Shown piece by piece: positions 8,281 through 17,494 of a DNA stretch of 64,000 bases. The position numbers and the translations under genes are program-made. The notes below the pieces were generated by a model. The model was not told the DNA's origin. It searched no databases and worked only from the letters and a program-made list of their open reading frames with translations. This DNA is from Tigriopus japonicus (lineage: Eukaryota > Arthropoda > Copepoda > Harpacticoida > Harpacticidae). Where the stretch lies: contig JAAGOF010000200.1 of NCBI GenBank assembly GCA_010645155.1, positions 39,897-103,896 of the forward strand. The letters run 5' to 3'. Each line of letters opens with the position of its first letter. The stretch's first letter is position 1.

Positions 8281-8900
8281 GCTATCCGGAGCATGAATTA
8301 GTGTGTACTCACTGCGGGCTGGTCACGGAAAAAACGTATTTTGATCAAACGCGAGTGGTGGATGAGATGGTGGAAGGTGAAATTCGGATTTTTCTCAGTG
8401 ATATCATGTGTAATCTCCATATTCCAATGGGAGTCATGGACTCGACTTTCTTCACCTACCAACGACTTCGCGGAGATGAGCGATTGTCCCGTATCAATAA
8501 TAAAGTTGTAGCTACATTCGCTTTATTTGACACCCTAAACGAACGAGGCATATTCAAATCCGAACACGAATTGTGTTACTCTGCGGGTATTGACCCTCAC
8601 ACGTTTTGGTGTGTCCAAAAGCAATTGAACTACGAACCACGGGTGGCATCAGCCACATTAGTTGAACAAATGGGTGGATCTCTTGATTTCCCGTTTTTTC
8701 TTAATACGGAAGTGGTGTGTCAGGTGGAAAGAATTAAAGAAAAAAGTTACTCCAAATTAGCCACAATTGTGGCCTGCGCTTTTTATAAGATCGTTTTAGA
8801 CAAGAGCTTGGATATTCCCCTCAACCGTATCGCTCGAGCTGCCAATGTTTCCAAACCAACCATCCTAGCTCTATACAAGAAAATTCAAAATAATCCATGA
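8232..8900 (+). CDS. TFIIB-like transcription factor
   Basis: This 222-residue protein has an N-terminal zinc ribbon (C9, H11, C25, C28, with the CGLV motif typical of TFIIB/TFB) and then two cyclin-like helical regions at about 84-135 and 158-219. The last contains a helix-turn-helix-like segment (RIARAANVSKPTI). Cellular TFIIB is about 310-320 residues, so this is a compact version with a short linker. In cells TFIIB bridges TBP-DNA and RNA polymerase II. The start is the ATG at 8232; a GTG 15 bases upstream is in frame but not used here. It overlaps the TBP-like gene, implying a shared transcript or an internal promoter. AATAAA follows at 8929. Confidence 0.87.
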   Translation: MAYSRSDLCHHPSLVLSYPEHELVCTHCGLVTEKTYFDQTRVVDEMVEGEIRIFLSDIMCNLHIPMGVMDSTFFTYQRLRGDERLSRINNKVVATFALFDTLNERGIFKSEHELCYSAGIDPHTFWCVQKQLNYEPRVASATLVEQMGGSLDFPFFLNTEVVCQVERIKEKSYSKLATIVACAFYKIVLDKSLDIPLNRIARAANVSKPTILALYKKIQNNP

Positions 8901-8928
8901 AGCGTGTCTATTTCCCAACTAAATTTGA

Positions 8929-8934
8929 AATAAA
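8929..8934 (+). terminator. Polyadenylation signal after TBP/TFIIB-like genes
   Basis: AATAAA lies 28 bases after the TFIIB-like stop; the only such signal after the overlapping pair, consistent with one bicistronic mRNA. Confidence 0.6.
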
Positions 8935-9079
8935 TGACTCATGCAATTTCCGACAGGTGCCTTATTCTCAATGTTACACATGTGCTTTAAATTAGCTCTC
9001 CACCTTTTTGTTCGTTTCACATCCGCCCGTGTTCATCCATCATCCGACCGACTGAATTTTCAAGGTTGTTGGACACCCT

Positions 9080-9310
9080 GTCCTACTTTGATCTAAAGAT
9101 TCGTGATTAGGGGTAAGACGATTATTTGGTGCCGTCTCGATCTCATGCACGTAAACTTTGAGTATAAGTACAGATACACACGGTGGTATTTTGAAGTCTG
9201 ATAACGACAAAAATCATACAGTTTTGATTGTTCCTCTAAATGCTTGGAGACACGCAGAGTTGATATGTTTTTAAGTCTATCTCTCGGCCCGAGACCATCA
9301 CTATTTTGTC
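9080..9310 (+). repeat. Polymerase 5'-flank repeat, right arm copy
   Basis: This stretch is homologous to 1685-1945 (inverted) and 25395-25650 (inverted). It lies upstream of the polymerase ATG, with a TATA-like box at 9162-9170. Conserved segments include the run from the TATA region through the shared TATTTTGAAGTCTGA segment to the GTCTATCTC segment. Confidence 0.75.
9162..9170 (+). promoter_or_regulatory. TATA-like box of polymerase gene
   Basis: GTATAAGTA, the same sequence as the TBP-like gene box, lies about 450 bases before the ATG. A splice-acceptor-like pyrimidine tract ending in CAG directly before the ATG (around 9600-9613) suggests a leader intron. Confidence 0.5.
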
Positions 9311-9475
9311 CAAAAAGTTTGGGCAGGAAACTGCGTTGTCGCTCTCTATTCCTGCCCCATCAGCCTGCCGTGTAGACGATGCCAGCCAGCACTGACGAAA
9401 GACAATTGCCACACTCCAGGTGCGCTCAGTCGTGAACCTGGGAAGTTAGGGAGGGTCATTGCCATTAGACTATTT
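9307..9475. other. Arm-specific insertion upstream of polymerase
   Basis: About 165 bases are present only in the right arm; the left arm has about 18 unrelated bases between the same flanks. I see no coding content or clear terminal repeats. It shows that the arms have diverged by events other than point mutation. Confidence 0.6.
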
Positions 9476-9620
9476 AGAGACAAGCTTCAGAATGCTGCTC
9501 ATCAGTCTGACTTACATCGTGCCCGGTAAACCACCTACTCCTCTACTCTGGTAAAGTAAACTCGGTTACACACCATGCGTTTCATATTTCTAATGTTATT
9601 TTTCGACTTACAGACGAGAG

Positions 9621-12600
9621 ATGTCGACGAATTTCACCCGCAAGCCCTATCAATGCGTGACTTGTCAGGTTGGCTTCAGTAACAAGAGGAATTGGACTGT
9701 TCACAATAGGCGGTTTCACGCTTTCCATCCGATTGTCTATGAATGCTGGATTTGCGGCATTACGTTTGAAAATTGGATTGATTTGAGCCAACATCGACGA
9801 AGCCACACGCCATCGGGCGCCTTCGTTGAAAGGCAGCGAGCTCTCCACGGTGCGGCTCGTTCTTTCGAATACGACTTTAGTGAAGATAGTGCGGAAAACG
9901 ATGTCTACAAGGTGGCTAGTGACCTTCGTTCAAAGCTCAAGCAATTGCTTCGCGTTCTCCTTTCGGAGGGTCCTCACAAAATTTCCATCGTAGTCATCAC
10001 TGAATGCGTTAAAGCTAACGAGAATGGAGAGATTGAGGACAAACTGGATGTGCCTTTTCGCGCCCCATCCTTTATGGGTCGTATTGAAGATGACTTGGAC
10101 CGTGATTTGGCCTCGAGCTTTGACATTGTGGCTGGCAAAATGGACAATTTTCATGAAGATGGATCTTGCTGGAAAGTGGAGCGCGTCCTTTCCGTTCGAG
10201 TGGAGGTATCATTGTGTCGTCCCTTGTCCGGATCTTGTCATCTTGATGTGGTGTCCACGCCGAATGAATTGAGGCAAACGAGCCGTATTCCTCTTAACTC
10301 TCGTCCGAAAGCGGACTGTTTCTATCGAGCGGTTGCGGCCTACTTTGTTCATGTACAGAAAATGGAGCCCAGTGATATCCAACGCTTCATCGAAAAACAC
10401 ATAAAAAAGCTTCACGCCAAGGATGTGGCTGTAGATATAAAAGACATTGAAAGATTTGAGCGGGCCAATCCGAAGCTCTCCCTTCGGATCAACGTGTTAT
10501 ACCAAGACGGAGACAATATCTTTCCCATTCGCGCCTCACGGAACTTAACGGGTAATCATTCAATTAATCTAGTTTTGTACAAATGTATGTTTCAAGGTAA
10601 AGCCGTAAGCCATTTTGCTTTGATTGACCCTTTGCACAAATTTCTTAGAAAAACATATCGTACTTCTCAAGGTAAATTGCAGTATGAGAACTGTCATCCA
10701 TGCCCCAATTGTCTGCAAAAGTTTTCACGCGCCAGTGTGCTTGATAAACACCTACCAGAGTGTTTACAACATGAGCCGAAAAAGCTCGACTTTCCCCCTG
10801 AAGGCGAACGACTTCAATTTAGCAACTTTGTTAGAAAATTCAAGGCCCCCTTTATCGGTTTTTTTGATATGGAAAGTTGTGCCACACCACCCGCCAAGTC
10901 TTGCTCGATAACGTCATGCAATCTGACTGCATGCTCGCACAAAAGTCAATTGGTGTATGAGCAGAAAGCCGTGTCCTACTCTTTACTAATTTTGGATTAT
11001 AACTACGACATTGTAGTTCAAAGGCATTTTTGCGGTTACGATTGCATTGAGGACTTGCAAGAGACTTTACTTTTGGCTCGACGGAAAGTGAATAGCCTTA
11101 TCGCCGATATTGTTCCCATGAGTTTAACCAGGGAGGACTGTCTTCAGTTTGAACATGCCACTAGTTGTCATATTTGTGAACGAGATTTCCAAGATCGAGA
11201 AGTAGAAATCGTAGTTCGAGATCACTGCCATCTGACGGGTAAATTTTTGGGGGCAGCTCACAATGTCTGTAACTTGAAACGCCCTGAACAAAAACTAGTT
11301 CATATCTATTGCCATAATTTCAGTGGTTACGATTCTCACTTAATATTAAAGCAATTAAAATTCAATCAAGAATTAACAACTATTCAGGGCATGGCTCACA
11401 ATACTGAGAAAATAAGAACGCTGAAAATTCACGACTTTGTGTTTTTGGACTCTTTGTCCTTTTTGCAAGGATCACTAGCTGAATTAGTCATGGACTTGGC
11501 GAAATCTAAGGCCTCATTCAAAGTTCTCGATCAAATGAGTTTTGCTCAGGATGAAAGTAAAAGAGCGCTTTTATTGCGCAAGGGGGTCTTTCCTTATGAG
11601 TTTGCTACTAGTATTGAAGTCCTTTGTAATACCAAGGAAATTCCTAGTCGCGAACATTTTTTTAATCATCTAACTGATTCAGGCGTAAGTGATTCAGACT
11701 ACGAACACGCCCAACGGGTGTTTCGTGAGTTTTCTTGCTCAAACATGCTTGACTACACCATGCTTTACATGCAGCTTGATACGGCGCTTTTGGCTGATGT
11801 CTTTATTCAATTTCGGGAAACGATGTATGACAAGTTTCACCTTGATCCGTGTCAATACATATCTTTGCCAGGCTTTGCCTATGATTGCATGCTCAAGCTT
11901 ACCAAGATTGAAATGGATTTCATTCGAGATCCTGATTTGTTTTTAATGATGGCTAATAATATTCGAGGGGGCTTTTCTTTTGTCAGTAAACGCATGGAGA
12001 GCAACTTTGTGGCAGCCAAAAAAACATTGGCTTCGGATGGTCGATTGATCATGACTCCGGCTCGTCGAAAAGCCTTGTTGTACATTGATGCCAACAATCT
12101 GTATGGGTGGGCCCAGTGTCAGCCATTGCCCATTGGCGAGTATTCATTCTTGAGCGAAAGTGAAATCAAGGATCTGGACATTAATCAACTTAGTCGTGAG
12201 GATGAATATGGCTATATTTTTGAAGTAGACTTGAAGTATCCATCCAGCTTACATGCATTGCATCGTAGTTTCCCTCTGGCTCCGGAAAAAGTAACCGTTT
12301 CTCAAAACATGCTTTCGCCCTATCAGTTACAATGTCAGGAAAAATTAGACATGAAACCAACGAAATCGAGCAAACTATCGGCCACTTTTTATGATAGACA
12401 AAAATATGTGGTACATTACTCTACTCTAAAGTTGTATTTAAAATTGGGAATGCAACTTAAGCAAACTCATAGAGTCGTTCGTTTTCGCCAGTCCAAATTT
12501 CTGAAACAATACATTGATTATTGCACTGAAATGAGACAAAGTGCAACCACGGATTTTAAAAAGCGACTTTTCAAGTTAATGGCCAATTGCATTTACGGCA

Positions 12601-13367
12601 AATTTATAGAAAATACGAGCAAGCATGTAAGAGTCAAGTTTGCCCACAGTAAAGAATATATGATGAAACAAGCCACAAATCCGAGGTTTATGAATTTCTT
12701 GATCATATCCCCTGATTTAGTAGCCGCTTTCCTAAAGTCTCCTGTGACTAAGGCCAAACAGGCCTACCTAGTGGGCTTTTCGATTTTGGACTTGTCCAAA
12801 GAATTTATGTATAGATCGTATTACGAGCACATTTTGCCGGCCTTTGACGGAAAGGCTGAGGTATTGATGAGTGACACGGACAGTTTGTTCATCTCCACCC
12901 CTTATTTGAGTAATCCATTTCAAAGACTTTTACCCATTCTCGACACTTCTAATTTTGATCCCGCTCATCCTCTGGCTTCTTTGGCAAATAAATCTCGTTT
13001 GGGCTACTTCAAATCTGAAACCGGGTCCAAATTGGTGACAAGATTCATTGGACTACGCTCGAAATGTTATGCTTTTGAGACGGAAGGTTCCAAGGACATC
13101 GTGAAGTGTAAGGGTGTGGCTAGAACTTTCAAAAATAAGATTCCCCTAACCCATTTCGAAAAATGTTTAGAAACAATCTCTTCCATCTCCGTTCAGCAAT
13201 TTTCCATTCAAAGTAAAAACCATTTAATGCACATTGTTCGCAGCAACAAATTGGCTTTTTCCAGTTATGATGATAAGCGTTATGTTTTATCTTGCGGAGT
13301 TCACTCACTGCCTTATGGTAGTTCGGAGATTCCGGCCAATTCCCCTACCTGTTCCTTTTGTGTTTAG
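9621..13367 (+). CDS. Protein-primed-type family B DNA polymerase with zinc fingers and endonuclease VII-like motif
   Basis: This intact 1248-residue protein starts with two C2H2 fingers (residues about 12-33 and 42-62); a third, CPNC-type finger lies before the exonuclease. Exo I (FIGFFDMES, about 411-419), an endonuclease VII-like HCHLTG...CN motif (about 535-550), Exo II (HNFSGYDSH) and an Exo III-like YMQLDTALLADV segment follow. Polymerase motif A is DANNLYGW (about 823), motif B is KLMANCIYGK (about 985) and motif C is DTDS (about 1085). This is the DNA_pol_B_2 architecture of Polintons and adintoviruses, which replicate linear genomes from a terminal protein. All catalytic Asp residues are present. 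The first 1520 bases are duplicated in the left arm. AATAAA lies at 13408. Confidence 0.95.
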   Translation: MSTNFTRKPYQCVTCQVGFSNKRNWTVHNRRFHAFHPIVYECWICGITFENWIDLSQHRRSHTPSGAFVERQRALHGAARSFEYDFSEDSAENDVYKVASDLRSKLKQLLRVLLSEGPHKISIVVITECVKANENGEIEDKLDVPFRAPSFMGRIEDDLDRDLASSFDIVAGKMDNFHEDGSCWKVERVLSVRVEVSLCRPLSGSCHLDVVSTPNELRQTSRIPLNSRPKADCFYRAVAAYFVHVQKMEPSDIQRFIEKHIKKLHAKDVAVDIKDIERFERANPKLSLRINVLYQDGDNIFPIRASRNLTGNHSINLVLYKCMFQGKAVSHFALIDPLHKFLRKTYRTSQGKLQYENCHPCPNCLQKFSRASVLDKHLPECLQHEPKKLDFPPEGERLQFSNFVRKFKAPFIGFFDMESCATPPAKSCSITSCNLTACSHKSQLVYEQKAVSYSLLILDYNYDIVVQRHFCGYDCIEDLQETLLLARRKVNSLIADIVPMSLTREDCLQFEHATSCHICERDFQDREVEIVVRDHCHLTGKFLGAAHNVCNLKRPEQKLVHIYCHNFSGYDSHLILKQLKFNQELTTIQGMAHNTEKIRTLKIHDFVFLDSLSFLQGSLAELVMDLAKSKASFKVLDQMSFAQDESKRALLLRKGVFPYEFATSIEVLCNTKEIPSREHFFNHLTDSGVSDSDYEHAQRVFREFSCSNMLDYTMLYMQLDTALLADVFIQFRETMYDKFHLDPCQYISLPGFAYDCMLKLTKIEMDFIRDPDLFLMMANNIRGGFSFVSKRMESNFVAAKKTLASDGRLIMTPARRKALLYIDANNLYGWAQCQPLPIGEYSFLSESEIKDLDINQLSREDEYGYIFEVDLKYPSSLHALHRSFPLAPEKVTVSQNMLSPYQLQCQEKLDMKPTKSSKLSATFYDRQKYVVHYSTLKLYLKLGMQLKQTHRVVRFRQSKFLKQYIDYCTEMRQSATTDFKKRLFKLMANCIYGKFIENTSKHVRVKFAHSKEYMMKQATNPRFMNFLIISPDLVAAFLKSPVTKAKQAYLVGFSILDLSKEFMYRSYYEHILPAFDGKAEVLMSDTDSLFISTPYLSNPFQRLLPILDTSNFDPAHPLASLANKSRLGYFKSETGSKLVTRFIGLRSKCYAFETEGSKDIVKCKGVARTFKNKIPLTHFEKCLETISSISVQQFSIQSKNHLMHIVRSNKLAFSSYDDKRYVLSCGVHSLPYGSSEIPANSPTCSFCV

Positions 13368-13407
13368 TTGTTCCATAACCTTATGTATGATTTTTTATGC
13401 TTGAATG

Positions 13408-13413
13408 AATAAA
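13408..13413 (+). terminator. Polyadenylation signal of polymerase gene
   Basis: AATAAA lies 41 bases after the polymerase stop codon. Confidence 0.6.
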
Positions 13414-13430
13414 AACGTATGTTGGTATCT

Positions 13431-13697
13431 TCATGTTGAGAGTTTTCCTTTATTTATGAGTTGGTCTGTGGTATTAAAATGGTCTTGGAGAAAGGAGATC
13501 AAGTCGTCAACATAACTATTGGACATTGTTGTTGCTCTTACAAGAAATATAATAATGTTAGACATAATCAAACAAGTCAGGACCATCATAGTAAAGCACT
13601 TATATTTTAGAAGCAAGGCTTTAATCCCTCGGGATTCTTCGTTCGCTATCATTTTTGCTTCTTCGGGCGTGAATTGAGCAATTTCTTGCAGTCCCAT
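13431..13697 (-). CDS. 88-aa putative single-pass membrane protein
   Basis: The start is an ATG at 13697. A charged, helical N-terminus is followed by one strongly hydrophobic segment (about residues 36-55, rich in Met, Leu, Ile) and a polar C-terminus. It converges on the polymerase gene with 63 bases between the two stops, a compactness that suggests it belongs to the element. I do not recognise the family. It could be a virion membrane or holin-like protein, or a chance frame. Confidence 0.45.
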   Translation of the reverse strand: MGLQEIAQFTPEEAKMIANEESRGIKALLLKYKCFTMMVLTCLIMSNIIIFLVRATTMSNSYVDDLISFLQDHFNTTDQLINKGKLST

Positions 13698-13879
13698 TTT
13701 TTTTCGTATTTAAAAAACAAACTCGTTAGAGTTTTCGTCGCTTCCATTTCTTATGTAACCAATCTCTTGGTCAAAACCTTCTTTCTGGTAATCCTAACTA
13801 GTTAAAACACTGATTTGCTAATCATTTTTTTAATTGGCTTCAACTTTCAATGACATGAAGTTAAACAAATGTTGTCCAC

Positions 13880-14470
13880 CACTTCTTTTGAGGTTTCTTT
13901 GTTCATTCACCTCTTGTTGCGCACCTGCTCTTTTCCACAGGTTGCGTTAGCCATCAACGCACTTTCCGTATCCCAACTACTCATTTGTTAATCATTTTTT
14001 AATTGACTTTATTTTTCAATGACAGGCAATTAAAAACATTGTCTGTCACTTCCTTTGAGGTTCCTTTGTTCATTCACGTTTGTTTCGCACCTGCTTCTTT
14101 TTCCCCATGATGATGAGTCATCCCTGGGAAATTATTACGTCATCTCATTACATTTTAAATGATTAATGTATTTGAGTCATTATTTTTTTAATTGTACGTA
14201 TTTTGAGCTGTGCAATTTAAACTCACTTCCTTTGAGGTTCAAATTTGTTGTGCACATGCTTTTTTTTTCCAAAATCAGGCCACCTGTGGGTCATTACACA
14301 CTGAGCCGGAAATTAGGGGTTATGCATGATTTACTTGATTGATTATGCAATTTAAACTTTTGTCTTCCTTTCTTTGTTCAAATTTGTTGTGCACCTGCTT
14401 TTTTCCAAAATCAGGCCATTACATCCGGGCCGGAAATTAGGGGTTATGCATGATTCATTTGATTGATTAG
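13880..14470. repeat. Degenerate direct repeats beyond the polymerase
   Basis: Four imperfect copies of a block running from a CTTCCTTTGAGGTT-like segment to GCACCTGCTTTTTTCC begin near 13881, 14047, 14225 and 14360, spaced about 135-180 bases. The last two are each followed by a second shared block (AATTAGGGGTTATGCATGAT, at about 14313 and 14438). No gene is visible from 13,700 to 14,730. These could be subterminal repeats of the viral element, but no matching left end is available. Confidence 0.6.
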
Positions 14471-14731
14471 ATCGAGTCGAAAATCTGGTGCAATCATATA
14501 CTACTGACGTCACTTTATAGCGCAGATTTCAAACATGTGGGAAGTTTATTCAACATTATCATTTTTACCTCACATGACATTTAATTCGTGATATAACTTG
14601 GGGGAGGTGTTGTATTCTCATGACTCGTAGTTTTATGAGCAGACTTGTTCACCTGACAAATCAGCTAAATATACTCACTTGAGTTTGAACCTTCAACGTG
14701 ATCTGGTGTCTTATTATCCAACCTTACACCC

Positions 14732-15032
14732 CTGTTTGGTTTTGGCCGAAAGAGGGCTTAACCGAAACCGAAACCGAAAGCTGCTGATTACAAAATTGTT
14801 CAAATGCAAAATCTTCCTTAAAAATAAGAATGCTCATGTGTTCGATGTTGGGTAGTCGCAAATTTTGAAAAATCGGAAAACTTAAATTTCAGAGGTTTTT
14901 GGACCATTTTTTTTTTTTTGTTGTCAAACTCTATATTACATAGTGCTTGTCTGCTTTCGGTTTCGGTAGGCATAACCGAAACCGAAATTTCGGCCGTAAT
15001 TTCGGCCGAAAGCGCTTTCGGTCCATCACTAG
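14732..15032. mobile_element. Small hAT-like insertion rich in CCGAAA motifs
   Basis: The segment is flanked by the 8-base direct repeat TTACACCC (14724-14731 and 15033-15040), consistent with a hAT-type duplication. It contains many CCGAAACCGAAA and TTTCGGCC motifs in inverted orientation. Terminal repeats are poor, so the assignment is tentative. Confidence 0.45.
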
Positions 15033-15074
15033 TTACACCCTCTTCATGGATTACTACTCAATCATCATATGGTC

Positions 15075-15813
15075 TCTCACTTATAAACGACACACAAATT
15101 AATTCAAGGTTGCGTGAGCAAAAAAGGGCAAAGTTCCGTTGTGAGGTAGGGAAGACAAGATTCCTACCTTTAATGCGTTGGCTTTATACTACTTTCACTC
15201 TTTTCGTTTAAACATAATGTTTTGCGTATTCTTTTGGCAAACTATTTTGTTTTCAAAAGTTTTTGTAAATCAATTTTAAATGTGCGAAAATGGCCTCTGA
15301 ACTTCCCTGCTCCTTTAACAAGATGGGGCTGCTTGACATACCACACAGCTTGTTCAAAATTATTGTCTTTTCTCATTTCTGAGACAAGGATAAATGTCCT
15401 CATTCATCTCCAGGCCTCAATTGAATGAAAATTTCCATCTAGTCCATTCTGAAGAGGCTTTGGGTCAAACTGATTAAGGTACAAGCCTGTGGGAATATTG
15501 AAGGCCGTGGTGAAGACCAAAGGTGGCCATTATGTAAATCGAACTTTTGTTTGCCAAGGTAATGCATCTGGGATTGTAGTTATGTGACAACGCCTTTGAT
15601 TGAATGGATGAATTTTAGGCGATATACCCTGTAGAATCAAAGGTGACACGGCATTCTGGGGAAAGTTGGTTTCTCTACCTTAAATGAGAAGCAAATTTAA
15701 CATTGGAGAAGCAATGTTTACATTCTGGCAATGTCTTCCCCACCTCACATCGGAACTTTGCCCTTTTTGCTCACGCAACCTTGAATTAATTTTTGTGTCG
15801 TTTATAAGTGAGA
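15075..15813. mobile_element. Mutator-like MITE, copy 1
   Basis: This 739-base element has terminal inverted repeats of about 80 bases starting TCTCACTTATAAACGAC. It is flanked by the 10-base duplication TCATATGGTC (15065-15074 and 15814-15823). Long terminal repeats with a 9-11 base duplication are typical of Mutator-like elements. It has no coding capacity. A nearly identical copy is at 48285-49024. Confidence 0.9.
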
Positions 15814-16320
15814 TCATATGGTCAAAATACATGGCATGAACAATGTCATTGGTATAAAAAATGTTTTTTACTATTTGTGTGATCACGTTACATTTTGGGA
15901 TTTTTATGGCCATAGGTCAGATTTCGTTAACGTAATACCATTAACATTGCTTTTAAAGAGTTATAAATCTCATAGCATTTCAGAAAAGAGTCAGTCCGAA
16001 AGATCTTGTTATTTAATATCAATAAAATTTCAAATTTGTTCACAAATTACAAACTAAAACGCGTTCTAAGAGCTACAAATAAATATTTATGAAGGAAAGT
16101 CAATATTCCGTTTTTCTTCGAGAACTTTTGTCATGAAATGTGTATCAAAAGATAAAAGTTGAAATGAAAGTTGAAAAACAAAACTGAAGAATTGACCATT
16201 TTACGTATTCATTGAAGATTACTTCAGCATGATTGACTATTTATGTACATAAGGTTGCTAGTAAAAAGAAATTTGGCGAAAATCTGGCGATTTTTTCAAA
16301 AGAGGTGGCGAATTTTGGCT
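15814..16320. repeat. Partial copy of hAT-like family (full copy at 34835-36293)
   Basis: About 500 bases align with about 35720-36230 in the same orientation, including the final GGCGAAAATCTGGCG segment. The Mutator-like MITE copy 1 has inserted into this repeat. It stops short of the right terminal repeat. Confidence 0.75.
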
Positions 16321-16334
16321 CATTCCTCCTAGAC

Positions 16335-16698
16335 CTAGCTTGTACAACCGTTGAGATGCGTCAACTTCTGAAGAAAGTGAATACATTTGTTTGGTTGCCA
16401 AAGCATGAACAAGAGTTCCGACAAGCACGCAAGCACCTTTGTTCCCCTGCATTGGTTCAGCCTTTTAATTGGTCCCTTCAAACTTAGTTCTTGACAGACG
16501 CTTCAAGACTCCATGGTCTTGGCCATGCTCTGTTACAAGGTGAGTGTAATGGCCGGCCTCGTCTCATCCAATGCGATTCCGACGTTTTGTCTGTCACCCA
16601 ACGAAGCCAAGCAACGATCGAACTTGAAGCATCTGCCATACGCTGGGCGGGAAAACGCAACTTTTTGTGAGGGGATTGAAGTCGTTCACAGTGATCAC
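16335..16698 (+). pseudogene. Gypsy-type reverse transcriptase C-terminus and RNase H start
   Basis: Conceptual translation gives the Gypsy thumb/connection motif (FVWLPKHEQEF...SPALVQPFN) and then the RNase H first strand LTDASRLHGLGHALLQ, with two in-frame stops. It breaks at 16699, where a MITE is inserted, and resumes after 17502 with the VITDHSPLLG motif. Confidence 0.85.
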
Positions 16699-17494
16699 CA
16701 GGGCCACCAGATACATGTAAATTACATTTTACAATGTAATTACCAAAATCTGCGATTTTTGTCCAAAATTACATAAATGAGGAAAAAATTAAATAAATGT
16801 GCAAAAATTGCCTGTTTTGATGGATATGATATGGAAAATTGTTTGATTTCACGTCAAAGTCAAGATAAAGAAGCAAAAAGATAGCGTTTTTAATTTTTTA
16901 CAGGTATATTTAGTTAATCCTCAGGCCCGCTGGGTTGTTATAAATGGTATGTTACATTGTAGTCACAAACAATGTGCATTTTTTGTCGAAAAATACAAAA
17001 ATTGGGAAAATTTCGAAAGAATATAGAAAAAATGCCTCTTCCGTTGAGAGTGATCAACAAAAAGGATGTCAAAAATCAAAATAAGAATAGAAGGTGTTAT
17101 ATTTGCAACAATTGTGACAAAATACGGTCATTTTAGCATCTTTACCTACCCATGAAATAAAATTTAGATGATGCAAGTACATAAAAGGGCAGTTTTTAGG
17201 CGATATAGTGAGAAAAGTATCTTTAATAATACCAAAAAATCCTATTTTGTTACGTCATTTCTCAAAAAAGCACCAAAAATAATAAGTTTCGGCAAAATAT
17301 TTTGCATAAATTTGATGGCCCTGATTGTAACGCACTGTTTTTGTGTGAACAATGAGAATAGGCTTTAAAAAGAAACTTACCAAACAACCAAAAAAACTAC
17401 CAAAAAATCCGATTTCATTACATTATTTCCAAGAAAAACTACCAAAAAAAATACATTTTTTGGCAATTTTTTTTACCAAAATTTGGTGGCCCTG
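16699..17494. mobile_element. hAT-like MITE inside Gypsy RNase H
   Basis: This 796-base AT-rich element has terminal repeats CAGGGCCACCA / TGGTGGCCCTG and the 8-base duplication GTGATCAC (16691-16698 and 17495-17502). Removing it and one duplication copy restores continuity of the Gypsy RNase H frame, which confirms both ends. It has no gene. Confidence 0.92.

Larger units (their letters stand above)
6464..11140. repeat. Right arm of giant inverted repeat
   Basis: This is the inverted copy of 1-4675. It ends at 11140 only because the left arm runs out of the window, so the true repeat may extend through the polymerase gene. It carries an arm-specific stretch at about 9307-9475 where the left arm has only about 18 unrelated bases. 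Coding frames in this arm are all open. Confidence 0.93.
1..13700. mobile_element. Polinton/adintovirus-like endogenous DNA element (palindromic, left end outside window)
   Basis: This region groups a family B DNA polymerase with Polinton-type architecture, an A32-like ATPase, a basic protein with a hydrophobic C-terminus, and TBP-like, TFIIB-like and 262-aa genes. The genes are packed closely and most have their own AATAAA signal. The layout is a palindrome: arms 1-4675 and 6464-11140 flank a unique centre at 4676-6463. No retroviral-type integrase, protease, double-jelly-roll capsid or penton gene is visible, so the element may be partial or continue to the left. The right limit near 13.7 kb is set by the last small gene; I did not find a terminal repeat there. 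Assignment to the Polinton/adintovirus group rests on the polymerase and ATPase families; the boundaries are inference. Confidence 0.75.

Noticed and set aside
13880..14470. CRISPR-like array in the spaced repeats
   Set aside because: Eukaryotic context, imperfect repeats of variable length and irregular spacing.
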